Assembly (NCBI RefSeq): GCF_000468095.1
Contig: NZ_ASZC01000020.1
Location: forward strand, 62,001 to 126,000
DNA length: 64,000 bases
Direction of reading: 5' to 3'
From: Pantoea sp. AS-PWVM4
Lineage (GTDB): Bacteria; Pseudomonadota; Gammaproteobacteria; Enterobacterales; Enterobacteriaceae
Part shown: in pieces, positions 42,965 through 53,068 of the stretch
How positions within the stretch are numbered: position 1 is the first letter of the stretch
Layout: every line of letters starts with the position of its first letter
Position numbers and translations under genes: made by a program
Notes under the pieces: generated by a model
What the model saw: only the letters and a program-made list of their open reading frames with translations
Databases searched by the model: none
What the model was told of the DNA's origin: nothing

Positions 42965-44608
42965 TTACTTCACGCAGGCCGCACACTGGTTGTGGATCTG
43001 CTGGAAGAAGTCGTTACCCTTGTCATCCACCAGGATAAACGCCGGGAAGTTTTCCACTTCAATCTTCCAGATCGCTTCCATACCCAGTTCTGCGTACTCC
43101 ACGCATTCGAGGCTCTTGATACTCTGCTGCGCCAGTACCGCCGCCGGGCCACCGATGCTGCCGAGATAGAAGCCGCCGTGTTTATGGCAGGCATCTGTCA
43201 CCTGCTGGCTGCGGTTGCCTTTCGCCAGCATCACCATGCTGCCGCCGTTGGCCTGCAACAGGTCAACGTAGGAATCCATACGGCCTGCGGTGGTTGGGCC
43301 GAGTGAACCTGACGCATAACCTTCTGGCGTCTTGGCCGGTCCTGCGTAATACACCGGATGGTCTTTGATGTACTGCGGCAGACCTTCACCGTTATCAATA
43401 CGTTCTTTCAACTTGGCGTGGGCAATGTCACGCGCCACGATAATGGTGCCGTTCAGCGACAGGCGGGTCGATACCGGGTAGGAAGAAAGTTGCGCCAGAA
43501 TCTCGGTCATCGGACGGTTGAGGTCCACGTTGACCACTTCGCCTTCACCCTGCTGACGCAGTTCTTCCGGGATAAAGCGGCCTGGATTATGCTCCAGTTG
43601 CTCAATCCAGATGCCTTCACGGTTAATCTTCGCCTTGATATTGCGGTCAGCCGAGCAGGAAACCCCCATACCCACCGGGCAGGATGCGCCATGACGTGGC
43701 AGACGCACCACACGGATATCGTGCGCGAAGTATTTACCGCCAAACTGCGCACCGAGGCCCAGTTTTTGCGACGCTTCCAGCAATTCCTGCTCCAGCTGCA
43801 CATCACGGAACGCCTGACCGTGCTCATTACCTTCAGTCGGCAGCGAATCGTAGTAGTGGGTGGAGGCCAGTTTCACGGTTTTCAGCGTGCTTTCCGCCGA
43901 GGTGCCACCGATAACAAACGCAATATGGTAAGGCGGGCAGGCGGCGGTGCCGAGCGACATCATTTTATCGATCAGGTAGTTCTTCAGTTTCGCCGGGGTG
44001 ATCAGCGCTTTGGTTTCCTGATAGAGATAGGTTTTGTTGGCGGAGCCGCCCCCTTTGGCGATACACAGGAATTTGTACTCGTCGCCGTCGACGCTGTAGA
44101 GGTCGATCTGTGCCGGCAGGTTAGTACCGGTATTCACCTCTTTGTACATATCCAGCGCGGCGTTCTGTGAGTAGCGCAGGTTATCTTCGATAAAGGTGTT
44201 GTACACCCCCTGGGACAACGCCGCTTCGTCGCCGCCACCGGTCCACACACGCTGGCCTTTCTTACCCATGATGATGGCGGTGCCGGTGTCCTGACAGGTC
44301 GGCAGCACGCCTTTGGCTGCGATTTCGGAGTTACGCAGGAACTGCAAGGCGACATATTTGTCGTTCTGGCTGGCTTCATCATCGGCCAGAATCGCGGCCA
44401 CCTGTTGCTGATGGGCAGCGCGCAGCATAAATGAGGCATCGTGGAACGCCTGCTGCGCCAGCAGGGTCAGCGCTTGCGGATCAACTTTTAACACTTCTTC
44501 GCCTGCGAATTTCTCCACGGAGACATAATCGCTGCTGAGCAGGTAGTACTCAGTATCATCTTTGGCGAGAGGAAAGGGATCTTGATAGTAGAAGGGTTTG
44601 TTCGACAT
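42965..44608 (-). CDS. class I fumarate hydratase (FumA/FumB type)
   Basis: 547 residues, the length of E. coli FumA/FumB, with the same opening ([24 protein letters not shown]). The 4Fe-4S ligands are in [12 protein letters not shown], a Cys region near [16 protein letters not shown] and the N-terminal half. [15 protein letters not shown] closes the active site. It interconverts fumarate and malate. Placed after the dicarboxylate transporter and near a fumarate reductase, it probably serves fumarate respiration or fermentation, like FumB. FumA and FumB cannot be told apart by sequence here. Confidence 0.93.
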   Translation of the reverse strand: MSNKPFYYQDPFPLAKDDTEYYLLSSDYVSVEKFAGEEVLKVDPQALTLLAQQAFHDASFMLRAAHQQQVAAILADDEASQNDKYVALQFLRNSEIAAKGVLPTCQDTGTAIIMGKKGQRVWTGGGDEAALSQGVYNTFIEDNLRYSQNAALDMYKEVNTGTNLPAQIDLYSVDGDEYKFLCIAKGGGSANKTYLYQETKALITPAKLKNYLIDKMMSLGTAACPPYHIAFVIGGTSAESTLKTVKLASTHYYDSLPTEGNEHGQAFRDVQLEQELLEASQKLGLGAQFGGKYFAHDIRVVRLPRHGASCPVGMGVSCSADRNIKAKINREGIWIEQLEHNPGRFIPEELRQQGEGEVVNVDLNRPMTEILAQLSSYPVSTRLSLNGTIIVARDIAHAKLKERIDNGEGLPQYIKDHPVYYAGPAKTPEGYASGSLGPTTAGRMDSYVDLLQANGGSMVMLAKGNRSQQVTDACHKHGGFYLGSIGGPAAVLAQQSIKSLECVEYAELGMEAIWKIEVENFPAFILVDDKGNDFFQQIHNQCAACVK

Positions 44609-44690
44609 GTTGGCTCACTCAGTTATGTGTCGCTCGTCTGGTACAGAGAAGACAGGCGACATCATTAGCGATTCGTTATAGGTTTTTTCT

Positions 44691-44722
44691 CTCGCCAGCC
44701 CAGCTCAGGGCTGACTGGCGAG
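44691..44722. repeat. inverted repeat between transporter and fumarase genes
   Basis: CTCGCCAG and CTGGCGAG pair over 8 bp, with an inner AGCCC/GGGCT stem. It lacks a T-run on the minus strand, so it may be a processing or attenuation hairpin within an operon and not a full terminator. Confidence 0.45.
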
Positions 44723-44780
44723 TATCATAGCATTTTAACATTCTTTCGCGGCTGCGATTTTTAACATCGAAGCAACATCA

Positions 44781-46292
44781 TCAGAACATCAGCACCATCC
44801 ACGGATAGGCAATCAGCATCAGCAGCACCAGGAACAGCGCACCGAAGATGGTGCCCAGACGCCAGTAGTCTTTGGTTGGCAGATAGCCGCTACCGTAATA
44901 AATCGGGCTGGGGCCAGTACCGTACGGGGTGATGATACCCATCACACCCAGTGAGGTCGCCAGCATCAGACAGAACACCGGCATATTGATGCCTGGGATA
45001 GCTGCCGCAATGGTCAGCATGGCTGGCAGCAGGGCAGTGGTGTGTGCGGTGGTGCTGGCAAACAGGTAGTGCAGTACATAGAAAGCCACCAGTAAGACCA
45101 CGGCAGAGACTTGTGGATCATACCCTTGCAGCAGTTGCCCGCCTTCTTTACCTAACCAGGCAATGAAGCCGACTTTCGCCAGACCATCGGCGAGGGCGAC
45201 CAGGGTGGCGAACCAGGCGAAAGTGTTCCACGCAGCTTTGTTGCTGGTGATATCGTTCCAGTTCAGTACGCCGGTCCACAGCATCAGCACAATCACCAGC
45301 AGCGCGGCCATTGCCGGTTCAATCCAGGCTGTGGCAAAGATCCACATCAGCAGCGCAGAAATCACGAACACCAGCAGCAGGATTTCATTGCGCGACAGTT
45401 TGCCCAGTTTTGCCAGCTCGGCTGTTGCCCAGCGCGGCACTTCATCGTTCAGTTTCACTTCCGGCGGATAGAGCCAGTAGGCCAGCAGCGGCATGGTGAG
45501 AATCAACAGCACACCCAGCGGCAGGAAGGCAAGGAACCACATGCCCCAGGAGATATCAAAACCTACCACGCTTTTTATCAGCGCCAGCGCCAGCAAGTTG
45601 GGAGCCAGTGCAGACAGGAACATTGAACTGGTGATACAGGTGGCGGTGATGGCAACCCACATCAGATAAGAACCAATTTTGCGCGCACTCGGGTCGTTAG
45701 GTTTTGAACCGTACAGCGGCGGCAGGTTGGCGATAATCGGATAGATGGTGCCGCCACTGCGTGCGGTGTTGGACGGAGTGAACGGTGCCAGCAACAGGTC
45801 TGCGAAGGTGATGGCGTAACCCAGCGTCAGGCTGCGACGGCCGAGATATTTCACCAGAATCAGCGCCAGGCGGCGACCGAACTGGGTTTTATCGTAACCG
45901 GCGGCAAACATAAAGGCACCGAAGATCAGCCACACGGTGGAGTTACCGAAGCCGCTGACCGCCCATTTGAAGGACTGGCCTGCCATTTTAAACTTCGGAT
46001 CCGCCAACTCGGCCGGGCTAAACAGCAGGTACTGACTGAACAGCGCGATCACCACCACGCCGGTCAGGCCGATCACCGCGCCAGGCAGAGGTTCGAAGAT
46101 CAGGCCGACAATCACGCCAACAAAGATTGCGAAGAAGTGCCACGCATAAGGTTCGAGTCCTTCCGGTGTGGGCACCAGTAACAACAGCACAGCAACAACC
46201 ACCGGCAGGCACAGCATCAGCAGCCGGTTTTTATTCCCCGGCGCGGCAGGCGGCGCTTTTAGGGGTTCATTCTGGATAGTTTGTGTTTTCAT
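44781..46292 (-). CDS. anion:Na+ symporter / dicarboxylate antiporter of CitT-TtdT type
   Basis: 503 residues from ATG 46292 (a TTG at 46307 is possible). About twelve membrane helices and the DASS family motifs: FADLLLAPFTPSNTARSGGTIYPII near residue 160 and TSLGVMGIITPYGTGPSPIYYGSGYL near 445. Members exchange citrate or tartrate for succinate, or take up C4-dicarboxylates. Next to fumarase and NADH:fumarate reductase, a role in C4-dicarboxylate or citrate import with succinate export is likely. The specificity is inferred. Confidence 0.88.
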   Translation of the reverse strand: MKTQTIQNEPLKAPPAAPGNKNRLLMLCLPVVVAVLLLLVPTPEGLEPYAWHFFAIFVGVIVGLIFEPLPGAVIGLTGVVVIALFSQYLLFSPAELADPKFKMAGQSFKWAVSGFGNSTVWLIFGAFMFAAGYDKTQFGRRLALILVKYLGRRSLTLGYAITFADLLLAPFTPSNTARSGGTIYPIIANLPPLYGSKPNDPSARKIGSYLMWVAITATCITSSMFLSALAPNLLALALIKSVVGFDISWGMWFLAFLPLGVLLILTMPLLAYWLYPPEVKLNDEVPRWATAELAKLGKLSRNEILLLVFVISALLMWIFATAWIEPAMAALLVIVLMLWTGVLNWNDITSNKAAWNTFAWFATLVALADGLAKVGFIAWLGKEGGQLLQGYDPQVSAVVLLVAFYVLHYLFASTTAHTTALLPAMLTIAAAIPGINMPVFCLMLATSLGVMGIITPYGTGPSPIYYGSGYLPTKDYWRLGTIFGALFLVLLMLIAYPWMVLMF

Positions 46293-46473
46293 AGTTTTGG
46301 TCTGCAAGTTATGGAGAATGCGATTAACGTTCCGGGAAAACAGGTGTTACTTTGCTCTACTCAGATGATACTTTTTTAATCTGCCGTTACGTCTTTAATG
46401 CTTCTTTAATTGCAATGTTGAAGAGAGAAGATTGCGTAATGTAAATATGATGCGATTTATTAAAAACTCCATT

Positions 46474-46487
46474 TTGATCTGGATCAA
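46474..46487. promoter_or_regulatory. FNR binding site
   Basis: TTGATCTGGATCAA matches TTGAT-N4-ATCAA with no mismatch. It lies 182 bp before the transporter ATG and about 75 bp before the start predicted for the fumarate reductase promoter, so anaerobic activation of one or both is expected. Confidence 0.8.
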
Positions 46488-46519
46488 AAAATCGATTCAG
46501 TATTAAATCCTTTTTGTAT

Positions 46520-46548
46520 TTGACATATATTCTTACCCTTACTTAATT
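46520..46548 (+). promoter_or_regulatory. candidate sigma-70 promoter of the NADH:fumarate reductase gene
   Basis: A perfect TTGACA (46520-46525) and TTAATT (46543-46548), 17 bp apart. The leader would be over 300 bp long, so a second promoter closer to the gene is possible. Confidence 0.4.
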
Positions 46549-46878
46549 CTTTTCTGCTGGTGACAAGACGCCATAAAGCTCAAGGCGGAAGGCGTTGTTG
46601 TCTGGGATGTGTCTGATAACGTCATGATTTATCATAAATTAATTTCTATGTAAATGAAAAAATTGATTTTTGACAACGTTTCGCTAACATTTTAAGTGGC
46701 GAATATTCATTCTTAGTGTTTATTTCCAGAATAATTTAAAAGTTAAAAAACTAAAATTATTAATTATGTAACTAAAGAAATTGGTATATTGTTTACATGA
46801 AATCGGACCTCTTAAATAAATTTGAAATAACTGCGTCTGCGACAGAATTCGAAACTTTTAAATTTTGGAGTTGTTATC

Positions 46879-49656
46879 ATGAATACGCTCACCCCGATTC
46901 TTAATCCACTGACACTGCCGAAAGGCGCGGTATTGAAAAATCGCCTGGTCATGGCCCCAATGACCACCTGTACCGGTTATTTTGACGGCGGCGTGACCAG
47001 CGACCTGGTGGACTACTATCGTGTACGTGCGGGCAGCATTGGCACGGTGATTGTCGAATGCTGTTTTATCGATAACCGTGGCCCGGCCTTCCCCGGCGCC
47101 ATCGCTATCGATAGCGACATCAAAATCCCCGGCCTGGCCAGGATTGCTGATGCGATCAAATCTCAGGGTTCCAAAGCCATTTTGCAGATCTACCACGGTG
47201 GCCGTATGGTGGATCCCGCGTTGATCGGCGGTAAAACGCCAGTCGCGCCCAGCGCGCTTGCCGCACCGCGTGAAGGTGCGCCGACTCCCCAGGCGCTGAC
47301 GGCGGAAGAAGTCGATGTCATGATCACCAAATTTGGTGATGCGGTGAACCGTGCCATCAAAGCGGGTTTCGATGGCGTTGAGATCCACGGCGCTAACACT
47401 TACCTGATTCAGCAGTTCTACTCACCAAACTCCAACCAGCGCGATGACAAGTGGGGCGGCAGCCGCGACAACCGTGCCCGCTTCCCGATGGAAGTGCTGG
47501 AAATCACCCATAAAATGGCGGACCGCTTTGCGGCAGCCGACTTTATCATCGGCTATCGCTTCTCGCCGGAAGAGCTGGAAGTGCCGGGTATCCGTTTTGA
47601 CGACACCCTGTATCTGCTGGAGAAACTGGCGGCGCGTGGTCTGGATTATGTGCACTTCTCCGTCGGCCAACTGCTGCGTCCGTCGATTGTTGATACCCAA
47701 GACCCGACACCGTTGATCACCAAATACCTGGCGCTGCGCTCACCGACGCTGGCTAAAGTCCCGGTGATTGGTGTTGGCGGCGTGGTAAATAAAGAAGATG
47801 CGGAAAATGCGCTGGAGCACGGTTTCGATCTGGTGGCGATTGGTAAAGCCTGTATCGCCTACCCGGACTGGGCCGACCGGATTATCCGCAACGAGCATAT
47901 GGAGCTGTTTATCGACAGCACCAAACGCGAGGAGCTGGTGATCCCTGAGCCGCTGTGGCGCTTCTCGCTGGTGGACGCGATGATCCGCGACACGAGCGAT
48001 ACTGGCCGTAAATATAAAGCGGGCGTGTTCCAGGAGAAAGTGGAAGCCGAAGCGCTGAAGCTGAAAATCAACGTCACACTGGACACCGACCGTATCACCG
48101 ACATCTCGCTGGTGCCGGACGCCACGCTGGACGTCGACTTTACCAGCACTTTTGAGAGCCTGCGTTCGCGCATTCTGGTGGCAAACAGCCCCCACGTTGA
48201 TGCCGTGACCGGTGCCACCACCCAGAGTGAGGCGCTGAAAAAAGCCGTATCCCGTGCACTGGCTACCTCCAGCAAAGAGCATGTCATTGAAGAGGGCGGC
48301 AACCCGAATGCGCCGGTCAGCTACGATGTGGTGGTGGTTGGCAGTGGCGGTGCCGGTCTGGCAGCGGCCATTCAGGCGCATGATGATGGCGCGCGCGTGG
48401 TGATCATCGAGAAGATGCCGACCATCGGTGGTAACACCATCAAAGCCTCGGTCGGGATGAACGCAGCGGAAACCCGCTACCAGCGTCTGAAAGGCATCGA
48501 GGACAGCAAAGAGTTGTTCTATGAAGAGACGCTGAAAGGCGGCAAATTCAAAAACAATCCAGTGCTGTTGCGTGAGTTTGTTGAACAGGCACCGGGTGCG
48601 ATTGACTGGCTGACAGATAAAGGTATCGAGCTGTGCGACATCACCATCACCGGTGGGATGAGCATTGACCGTACGCACCGCCCGGAAGACCGTTCGGCGG
48701 TGGGGGGCTTCCTGATCAGCGGCCTGGTGAAAAACGTTAACCAGCGCAATATCGAAGTGCTGCTGGAAACCTCGGTGGCGGAAATCCTGTTCGAAAACGG
48801 CGCGGTCAGCGGCGTGAAAGTGGTGGATGAGTACAACGACAGCCGCATTCTCAACGCGAAAAGCGTGATTGTCGCCACTGGCGGTTTCAGTGCTAACCGT
48901 GAGATGGTGGTGAAATATCGTCCTGAGCTGGATGGCTTCGTTACCACCAACCACAAAGGGGCGACCGGTAGCGGGATCGCCATGTTGCAGAAAATTGGTG
49001 CGGATACCGTGGATATGGGCGAGATCCAGATTCACCCGACAGTGGAGCAAACCACCTCTTATCTGATTTCTGAAGCGATTCGTGGCGGCGGTGCCATCCT
49101 GGTGAGCCAGGCGGGCAAACGCTTCTTCAATGAGATGGAGACGCGCGACAAAGTCTCGGCGGAAATTATCGCACTGCCGGAGAAAAGCGCGTGGATCATG
49201 TTCGATGAGCAGGTTCGTCTGAACAACAAAGCGGCGGATGAGTACATCGCCAAAGGGTTCGTCATCAGCGCGCCAACGCCACACGAACTGGCGGTGAAAC
49301 TGAATATGGATCAGGAGACGTTGCAGACCACCCTGAACCGTTACAACCAGTTTGTTGAGCAGCAGAACGACGAAGATTTTGGCCGTAAAACTGCGCTGCG
49401 TCATCCGCTCAACCACGGTCCTTACTACGCCATCCGTATCGCCCCTGGGGTGCATCACACTATGGGCGGCGTGACCATCAATACTGACACAGCGGTACTG
49501 GATGCACAGAAACAGGTGATCCCGGGTGCCTGGGCGGCGGGTGAAGTGGTTGGCGGTATTCACGGTGCCAACCGTATCGGCGGCAACGCGGTTGCTGATA
49601 TCATCATCTTTGGTATCAAAGCCGGACGTAACGCCGCGGCACTGGCGTTAGGCTAA
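46879..49656 (+). CDS. soluble NADH:fumarate reductase, three flavin domains
   Basis: 925 residues in three domains. Residues 1-355 are an Old-Yellow-Enzyme-like FMN barrel (VMAPMTTCTGYF, FDGVEIHGANTYLIQQFYSPNSNQRDD). Residues about 370-455 are an FMN_bind domain with the ApbE target D441-AVTGAT447, where Thr447 should carry covalent FMN. From 482 on is a FAD_binding_2 fumarate reductase domain (YDVVVVGSGGAGLAAAIQ, HHTMGG, GEVVGGIHGANRIGGNAVADI). This is the layout of the cytoplasmic enzyme described in Klebsiella pneumoniae. It reduces fumarate with NADH without the respiratory chain. apbE follows. Confidence 0.92.
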   Translation: MNTLTPILNPLTLPKGAVLKNRLVMAPMTTCTGYFDGGVTSDLVDYYRVRAGSIGTVIVECCFIDNRGPAFPGAIAIDSDIKIPGLARIADAIKSQGSKAILQIYHGGRMVDPALIGGKTPVAPSALAAPREGAPTPQALTAEEVDVMITKFGDAVNRAIKAGFDGVEIHGANTYLIQQFYSPNSNQRDDKWGGSRDNRARFPMEVLEITHKMADRFAAADFIIGYRFSPEELEVPGIRFDDTLYLLEKLAARGLDYVHFSVGQLLRPSIVDTQDPTPLITKYLALRSPTLAKVPVIGVGGVVNKEDAENALEHGFDLVAIGKACIAYPDWADRIIRNEHMELFIDSTKREELVIPEPLWRFSLVDAMIRDTSDTGRKYKAGVFQEKVEAEALKLKINVTLDTDRITDISLVPDATLDVDFTSTFESLRSRILVANSPHVDAVTGATTQSEALKKAVSRALATSSKEHVIEEGGNPNAPVSYDVVVVGSGGAGLAAAIQAHDDGARVVIIEKMPTIGGNTIKASVGMNAAETRYQRLKGIEDSKELFYEETLKGGKFKNNPVLLREFVEQAPGAIDWLTDKGIELCDITITGGMSIDRTHRPEDRSAVGGFLISGLVKNVNQRNIEVLLETSVAEILFENGAVSGVKVVDEYNDSRILNAKSVIVATGGFSANREMVVKYRPELDGFVTTNHKGATGSGIAMLQKIGADTVDMGEIQIHPTVEQTTSYLISEAIRGGGAILVSQAGKRFFNEMETRDKVSAEIIALPEKSAWIMFDEQVRLNNKAADEYIAKGFVISAPTPHELAVKLNMDQETLQTTLNRYNQFVEQQNDEDFGRKTALRHPLNHGPYYAIRIAPGVHHTMGGVTINTDTAVLDAQKQVIPGAWAAGEVVGGIHGANRIGGNAVADIIIFGIKAGRNAAALALG

Positions 49657-49668
49657 ATCACACCATCC

Positions 49669-49727
49669 GTAGCGGCGCGATTTATCGCGCTCTTTTAAGA
49701 ACCGCGCGATAAATCGTGCCGCTACAA
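49669..49727. repeat. dispersed palindromic repeat, inverted pair (copies 10 and 11)
   Basis: GTAGCGGCGCGATTTATCGC and the inverted form with GATAAATCGTGCCGCTAC, in the 86-bp gap between the fumarate reductase and apbE genes. Expression of apbE may therefore be reduced relative to the upstream gene. Confidence 0.75.
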
Positions 49728-49742
49728 CTGTAAGAGGCGATA

Positions 49743-50708
49743 ATGACTCCAGACGCAGGCGTCTATGCCTATTCCGCCGTTCTGATGGGTTCGCCCATTC
49801 TGCTTAAACTCTTCGAAGACAATCAACCTCTCGCGGCGCAGGTATTCCGGCTGATCAAACAGCAGGAAAATCTGTTTACCGTCAATCGTGCTGACTCTGA
49901 AGTGATGGCGATCAACCAAGCCGCGGGCCACCATCCGGTGGTGGTCAGTGAACCGGTGTTTGCCTTGATCAGCGTGGCGCATGCGGTGAGTTTGTTGCCG
50001 AACAGCGCCTTTAACTTCACCATCGGGCCGGTAGTGAAACGCTGGAAAATTGGCTTTCAGGGCCATGAGGTGCCACCGGCTGCGGATATCGCGGCGCGGC
50101 TGCGGCTGACCGATCCGCATCAGGTGATATTGAATGATGCTGAACGCTCGGTGTTCCTGCAACAGCCGGGGATGGAGATTGATCTCGGTGCCATCGCTAA
50201 AGGCTATATTGCCGATCGCGTGCAGGGCTTTTTACGCCAACAGGGTGTGCAGCAGGCGTTGATTAACCTCGGTGGCAACGTGCAGACGTTGGGGTGTCCC
50301 CCCCATGATGCAGCGGGGTGGGGGATTGGCCTGAAAAAACCCTTTGGCCGCGAGGATGAACTGCTCGGCGTGTTGCGCGTGCAGGGTAAGTCGGTGGTGA
50401 CCTCCGGCATCTACGAACGCTACTTCGAACGGGATGGCCGCTGCTGGCACCATATCTTCGATCCGCGCACCGGCTATCCGCTCGACAACGAATTACTCAG
50501 CATCACGGTGATTTCCGATCGTTCCATTGATGGCGATATCTATACCACGCTGCTGTATGGCATGGGGGTGGAACAGGGGCTGGCGTATCTTGCTGACCAG
50601 CCCGAACTGGACGCGGTCTTTGTGACGCGCGACCGGCAGATAATCTGCTCCTCCGCGCGCCATTTCAGCTTTGAGCCGCTGGATGCGGCGTGGCAACTGC
50701 GTTACTGA
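49743..50708 (+). CDS. apbE: FAD:protein FMN transferase ApbE
   Basis: 321 residues. The ApbE signatures are present: GMEIDLGAIAKGYIADRV near residue 142, INLGGNVQTLG near 173, SGIYERYFERDGRCWHHIFDPRTGYPLDN near 218-246 and DGDIYTTLLYGMG. It has no signal peptide, unlike the periplasmic lipoprotein ApbE, so it should act in the cytoplasm. That fits the soluble three-domain fumarate reductase just upstream as its substrate (Thr447). The stop overlaps the convergent dcuR end. Confidence 0.9.
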   Translation: MTPDAGVYAYSAVLMGSPILLKLFEDNQPLAAQVFRLIKQQENLFTVNRADSEVMAINQAAGHHPVVVSEPVFALISVAHAVSLLPNSAFNFTIGPVVKRWKIGFQGHEVPPAADIAARLRLTDPHQVILNDAERSVFLQQPGMEIDLGAIAKGYIADRVQGFLRQQGVQQALINLGGNVQTLGCPPHDAAGWGIGLKKPFGREDELLGVLRVQGKSVVTSGIYERYFERDGRCWHHIFDPRTGYPLDNELLSITVISDRSIDGDIYTTLLYGMGVEQGLAYLADQPELDAVFVTRDRQIICSSARHFSFEPLDAAWQLRY

Positions 50709-51421
50709 CAATATTGTTGCAGCAGCGAATGGTATTCCGGTTGCAGGCGATAGCGGTACACCGGACGGCCTGTGGCACCGTAATGGATGCTGGTGAACAG
50801 GATATTAATCTGCGCCAGCCAGATCAGATACTTACGGCAGGAAACCCGGGAGATATTCACCTCGGCCGCCAGTTCATCGGTGGAGAACTCGGTGCCCGGA
50901 TGGGCATCGATCCACTGACACAGGGTGCGTAGCGTCTGCGGCGTCAGCCCTTTTGGCAGGCGTTTGCTGTCGTGCTGGGTCGCCGGGCTGCCGTGAATCA
51001 GTAGGTCGACATCCGATTGCTGATAATAATGCTGGTTATCCATCAGCGATTTTTTCTGCCGCCATTGGGTCAGCGCTTCTTCAAAACGCGGGAACTGGAA
51101 GGGCTTGATCAGGTAATCCACTACGCCGTAGTGCAACGAGGTTTTGATGGTTGCGGCATCGGCGGCGGAGGAGATGATAATCACCTCCACCGGGCTGTTG
51201 GCTTTGCGCAGCTCCGGCAGCAGGTCGAGGCCGTTTTCCTGTTGCATATAGATATCCAGCAGCACCAGATCAACCGGTGGTTCGCTGTTGAGGATCTTCT
51301 CTTTCGCCTGCTGTAAGGTTGAGGCGGTGCCACAGCAGCTAAAGCCGGGCACCTGGCCGATATAGCAGCGATTAAGCTCTGCCACCATTGCATCATCGTC
51401 GACTACTAACACGTTGATCAT
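50702..51421 (-). CDS. dcuR: response regulator DcuR
   Basis: 239 residues of CitB-family response regulator. The receiver domain has acidic VDDDAM, phosphoacceptor Asp in LVLLDIYMQ near residue 55 and Lys in LIKPFQF near 107. The C-terminal HTH (STDELAAEVNISRVSCRKYLIWLA) binds DNA. It partners with the sensor DcuS, whose gene overlaps by 4 bp, and responds to C4-dicarboxylates. Likely targets are the adjacent transporter, fumarase and fumarate reductase genes. Confidence 0.9.
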   Translation of the reverse strand: MINVLVVDDDAMVAELNRCYIGQVPGFSCCGTASTLQQAKEKILNSEPPVDLVLLDIYMQQENGLDLLPELRKANSPVEVIIISSAADAATIKTSLHYGVVDYLIKPFQFPRFEEALTQWRQKKSLMDNQHYYQQSDVDLLIHGSPATQHDSKRLPKGLTPQTLRTLCQWIDAHPGTEFSTDELAAEVNISRVSCRKYLIWLAQINILFTSIHYGATGRPVYRYRLQPEYHSLLQQYCQ

Positions 51422-53058
51422 GCGGTTTGATTTCCTCCATCCCAGGGTAGCTGGACTAAAAATTGGGTATAAACGCCGGGTTCTGATTCCACGCTGACGT
51501 CGCCGCCAAGGCTTTCGGTTTGCTGTTTCAGCAGGAACAAACCGACGCCGCGATCGTCACCTTTGGTGGAGAAGCCTTTGTCAAAAATAGTGGGCAACAC
51601 CTCGGGATCAATACCGGGGCCATCGTCGCTCACTTCACACGCCAGCCAGCCATTCTGGTAGTGCAGCATCACATGGATCTCACCTTCAGTCTGGGAGCCA
51701 AGTGCATCCAGCGCATTCTCCACCAGGTTGCCAATCACGGTAATCAGTACCGCCATCTGCTGCTCGTTGCCGCTGTCGGGTAAGAAACTGGCATCGCTGA
51801 TGGTCAGGTGATGGCCACGATCGGATGCCCGATTAATCTTACTGAGCAGGAATCCGGCAATCACCGGTGACTTAATTTTCTGCACCAGCGAGCCAATTTC
51901 CGTTTGATAGTTATTGGCGGTTTTCAGCACATAGGCTTCGACCTGCGCATAGTTTTTCATATGCAGCAGGCCGAGGATAACGTGCAGCTTATTCATAAAT
52001 TCGTGTGAACGCTCACGGAGCGCATCGACATAGTTTACCATGCCGCTCAGGCGCTGCATTAGCTGGCTAATCTCGGTCTTATCCCTGAAGGTACACACCG
52101 CGCCAATAATACGTCCCTGGCTGCGTACCGGCACCGTATTGCTGAGCAGCACATGGCCGTTAACGTTCAATTCTTCGTCGCGCCGTGGTCGGCCGCTCTG
52201 CAACACATCCTGCAAATGGGCGTTGATCACCGAGGCATCGTAAATACGTTCGGCACTGATAGCGCTGGTCGCGATCTCGGCATTCAACAGCTTCTGTGCC
52301 GCCTGATTGACCAGCGTCACCGCGCCCTGATCGTCCACCGCCACCACGCCTTCTTTTACCGAGTTGAGGATCGCCTGACGTTGTTCAAACAGCGTCGAGA
52401 TTTCATGCGGTTCGAGGCCGAACAAAATACGTTTTAGCACGCGTACCAGAATCAAGGTGCCCAGCGCACCGACCAGCGCGCCAATCAAGATCGTCCATAA
52501 CACGCTCCAGCGGCTCTGGTTGATTTGATCGGTCACCGCGCTGAGCGAGATACCAATCACCACCACGCCAATCTGTTGATGTTGAGCGTTATAGATTGGG
52601 GTAAATACGCGCAGGGCTTTGACTAACGCGCCTTTATTGACCGAGACGTTCTCATGTCCACGCAACGCCGGTTCGATGTCGTCGCCAATAAAATGCTGGC
52701 CGACCAACTCCGGGTTGAGATGTGAATAGCGGATACCCTGCATATTGGTGACTACCACAAACAGCAGGTTATTGCTTTGCTGAATCTCCTGGGCGATGGG
52801 CTGAATCGGCAGGGTGCCGGGCGGCTGTAGCACCGCGCGTTGGATTTCTGGCGAATCCGCCAGGGTCCGCGCCACGGCCATCGCTTTGTCTTCCAGTTGC
52901 ATCCGCGTCATCGCGCCGATTTGAAAGAAATAGATCAGATGGACGCTGAACAGCACCAGGGCGATCACCGTACTGAGCATCAGCGTGACCAGGGTATTGA
53001 GCTTTATGGGCCGCTTACGCGGTGGGGAATGCGTGGGTGGAGAATCAAATTCTGGCAT
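51418..53058 (-). CDS. dcuS: C4-dicarboxylate sensor histidine kinase DcuS
   Basis: 546 residues. Membrane helix 1 is at about 20-44, a periplasmic PAS-like (PDC) domain at about 45-180 with the YSHLNPELVGQHFIGDD ligand loop, helix 2 at about 183-205, a cytoplasmic PAS at about 225-330, then a phosphoacceptor segment RERSHEFMNKLHVILGLLHM and an ATPase domain (NLVENALDAL, DDGPGI, GFSTKGDDRGVGLFLLK). It senses fumarate, malate, succinate or citrate outside the membrane. With dcuR it forms the regulatory end of the block. Confidence 0.92.
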   Translation of the reverse strand: MPEFDSPPTHSPPRKRPIKLNTLVTLMLSTVIALVLFSVHLIYFFQIGAMTRMQLEDKAMAVARTLADSPEIQRAVLQPPGTLPIQPIAQEIQQSNNLLFVVVTNMQGIRYSHLNPELVGQHFIGDDIEPALRGHENVSVNKGALVKALRVFTPIYNAQHQQIGVVVIGISLSAVTDQINQSRWSVLWTILIGALVGALGTLILVRVLKRILFGLEPHEISTLFEQRQAILNSVKEGVVAVDDQGAVTLVNQAAQKLLNAEIATSAISAERIYDASVINAHLQDVLQSGRPRRDEELNVNGHVLLSNTVPVRSQGRIIGAVCTFRDKTEISQLMQRLSGMVNYVDALRERSHEFMNKLHVILGLLHMKNYAQVEAYVLKTANNYQTEIGSLVQKIKSPVIAGFLLSKINRASDRGHHLTISDASFLPDSGNEQQMAVLITVIGNLVENALDALGSQTEGEIHVMLHYQNGWLACEVSDDGPGIDPEVLPTIFDKGFSTKGDDRGVGLFLLKQQTESLGGDVSVESEPGVYTQFLVQLPWDGGNQTA

Positions 53059-53068
53059 AGGGCAGCTT

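Larger units (their letters stand above)
46293..46878. other. divergent promoter region, 586 bp, AT-rich
   Basis: It separates the transporter and fumarase genes from the NADH:fumarate reductase gene. It carries a perfect FNR-type dyad at 46474 and a consensus -35 with 17-bp spacing at 46520. A second, weaker FNR-like dyad (TTGATTTTTGACAA) lies at 46663. I see no small gene. Confidence 0.65.

Noticed and set aside
47740-49563. A 607-codon open frame antisense to the NADH:fumarate reductase gene
   Set aside because: It is a shadow of a GC-rich gene with strong codon bias. The plus-strand frame has three clear flavin domains, and the antisense frame has no recognisable motif or ribosome site.
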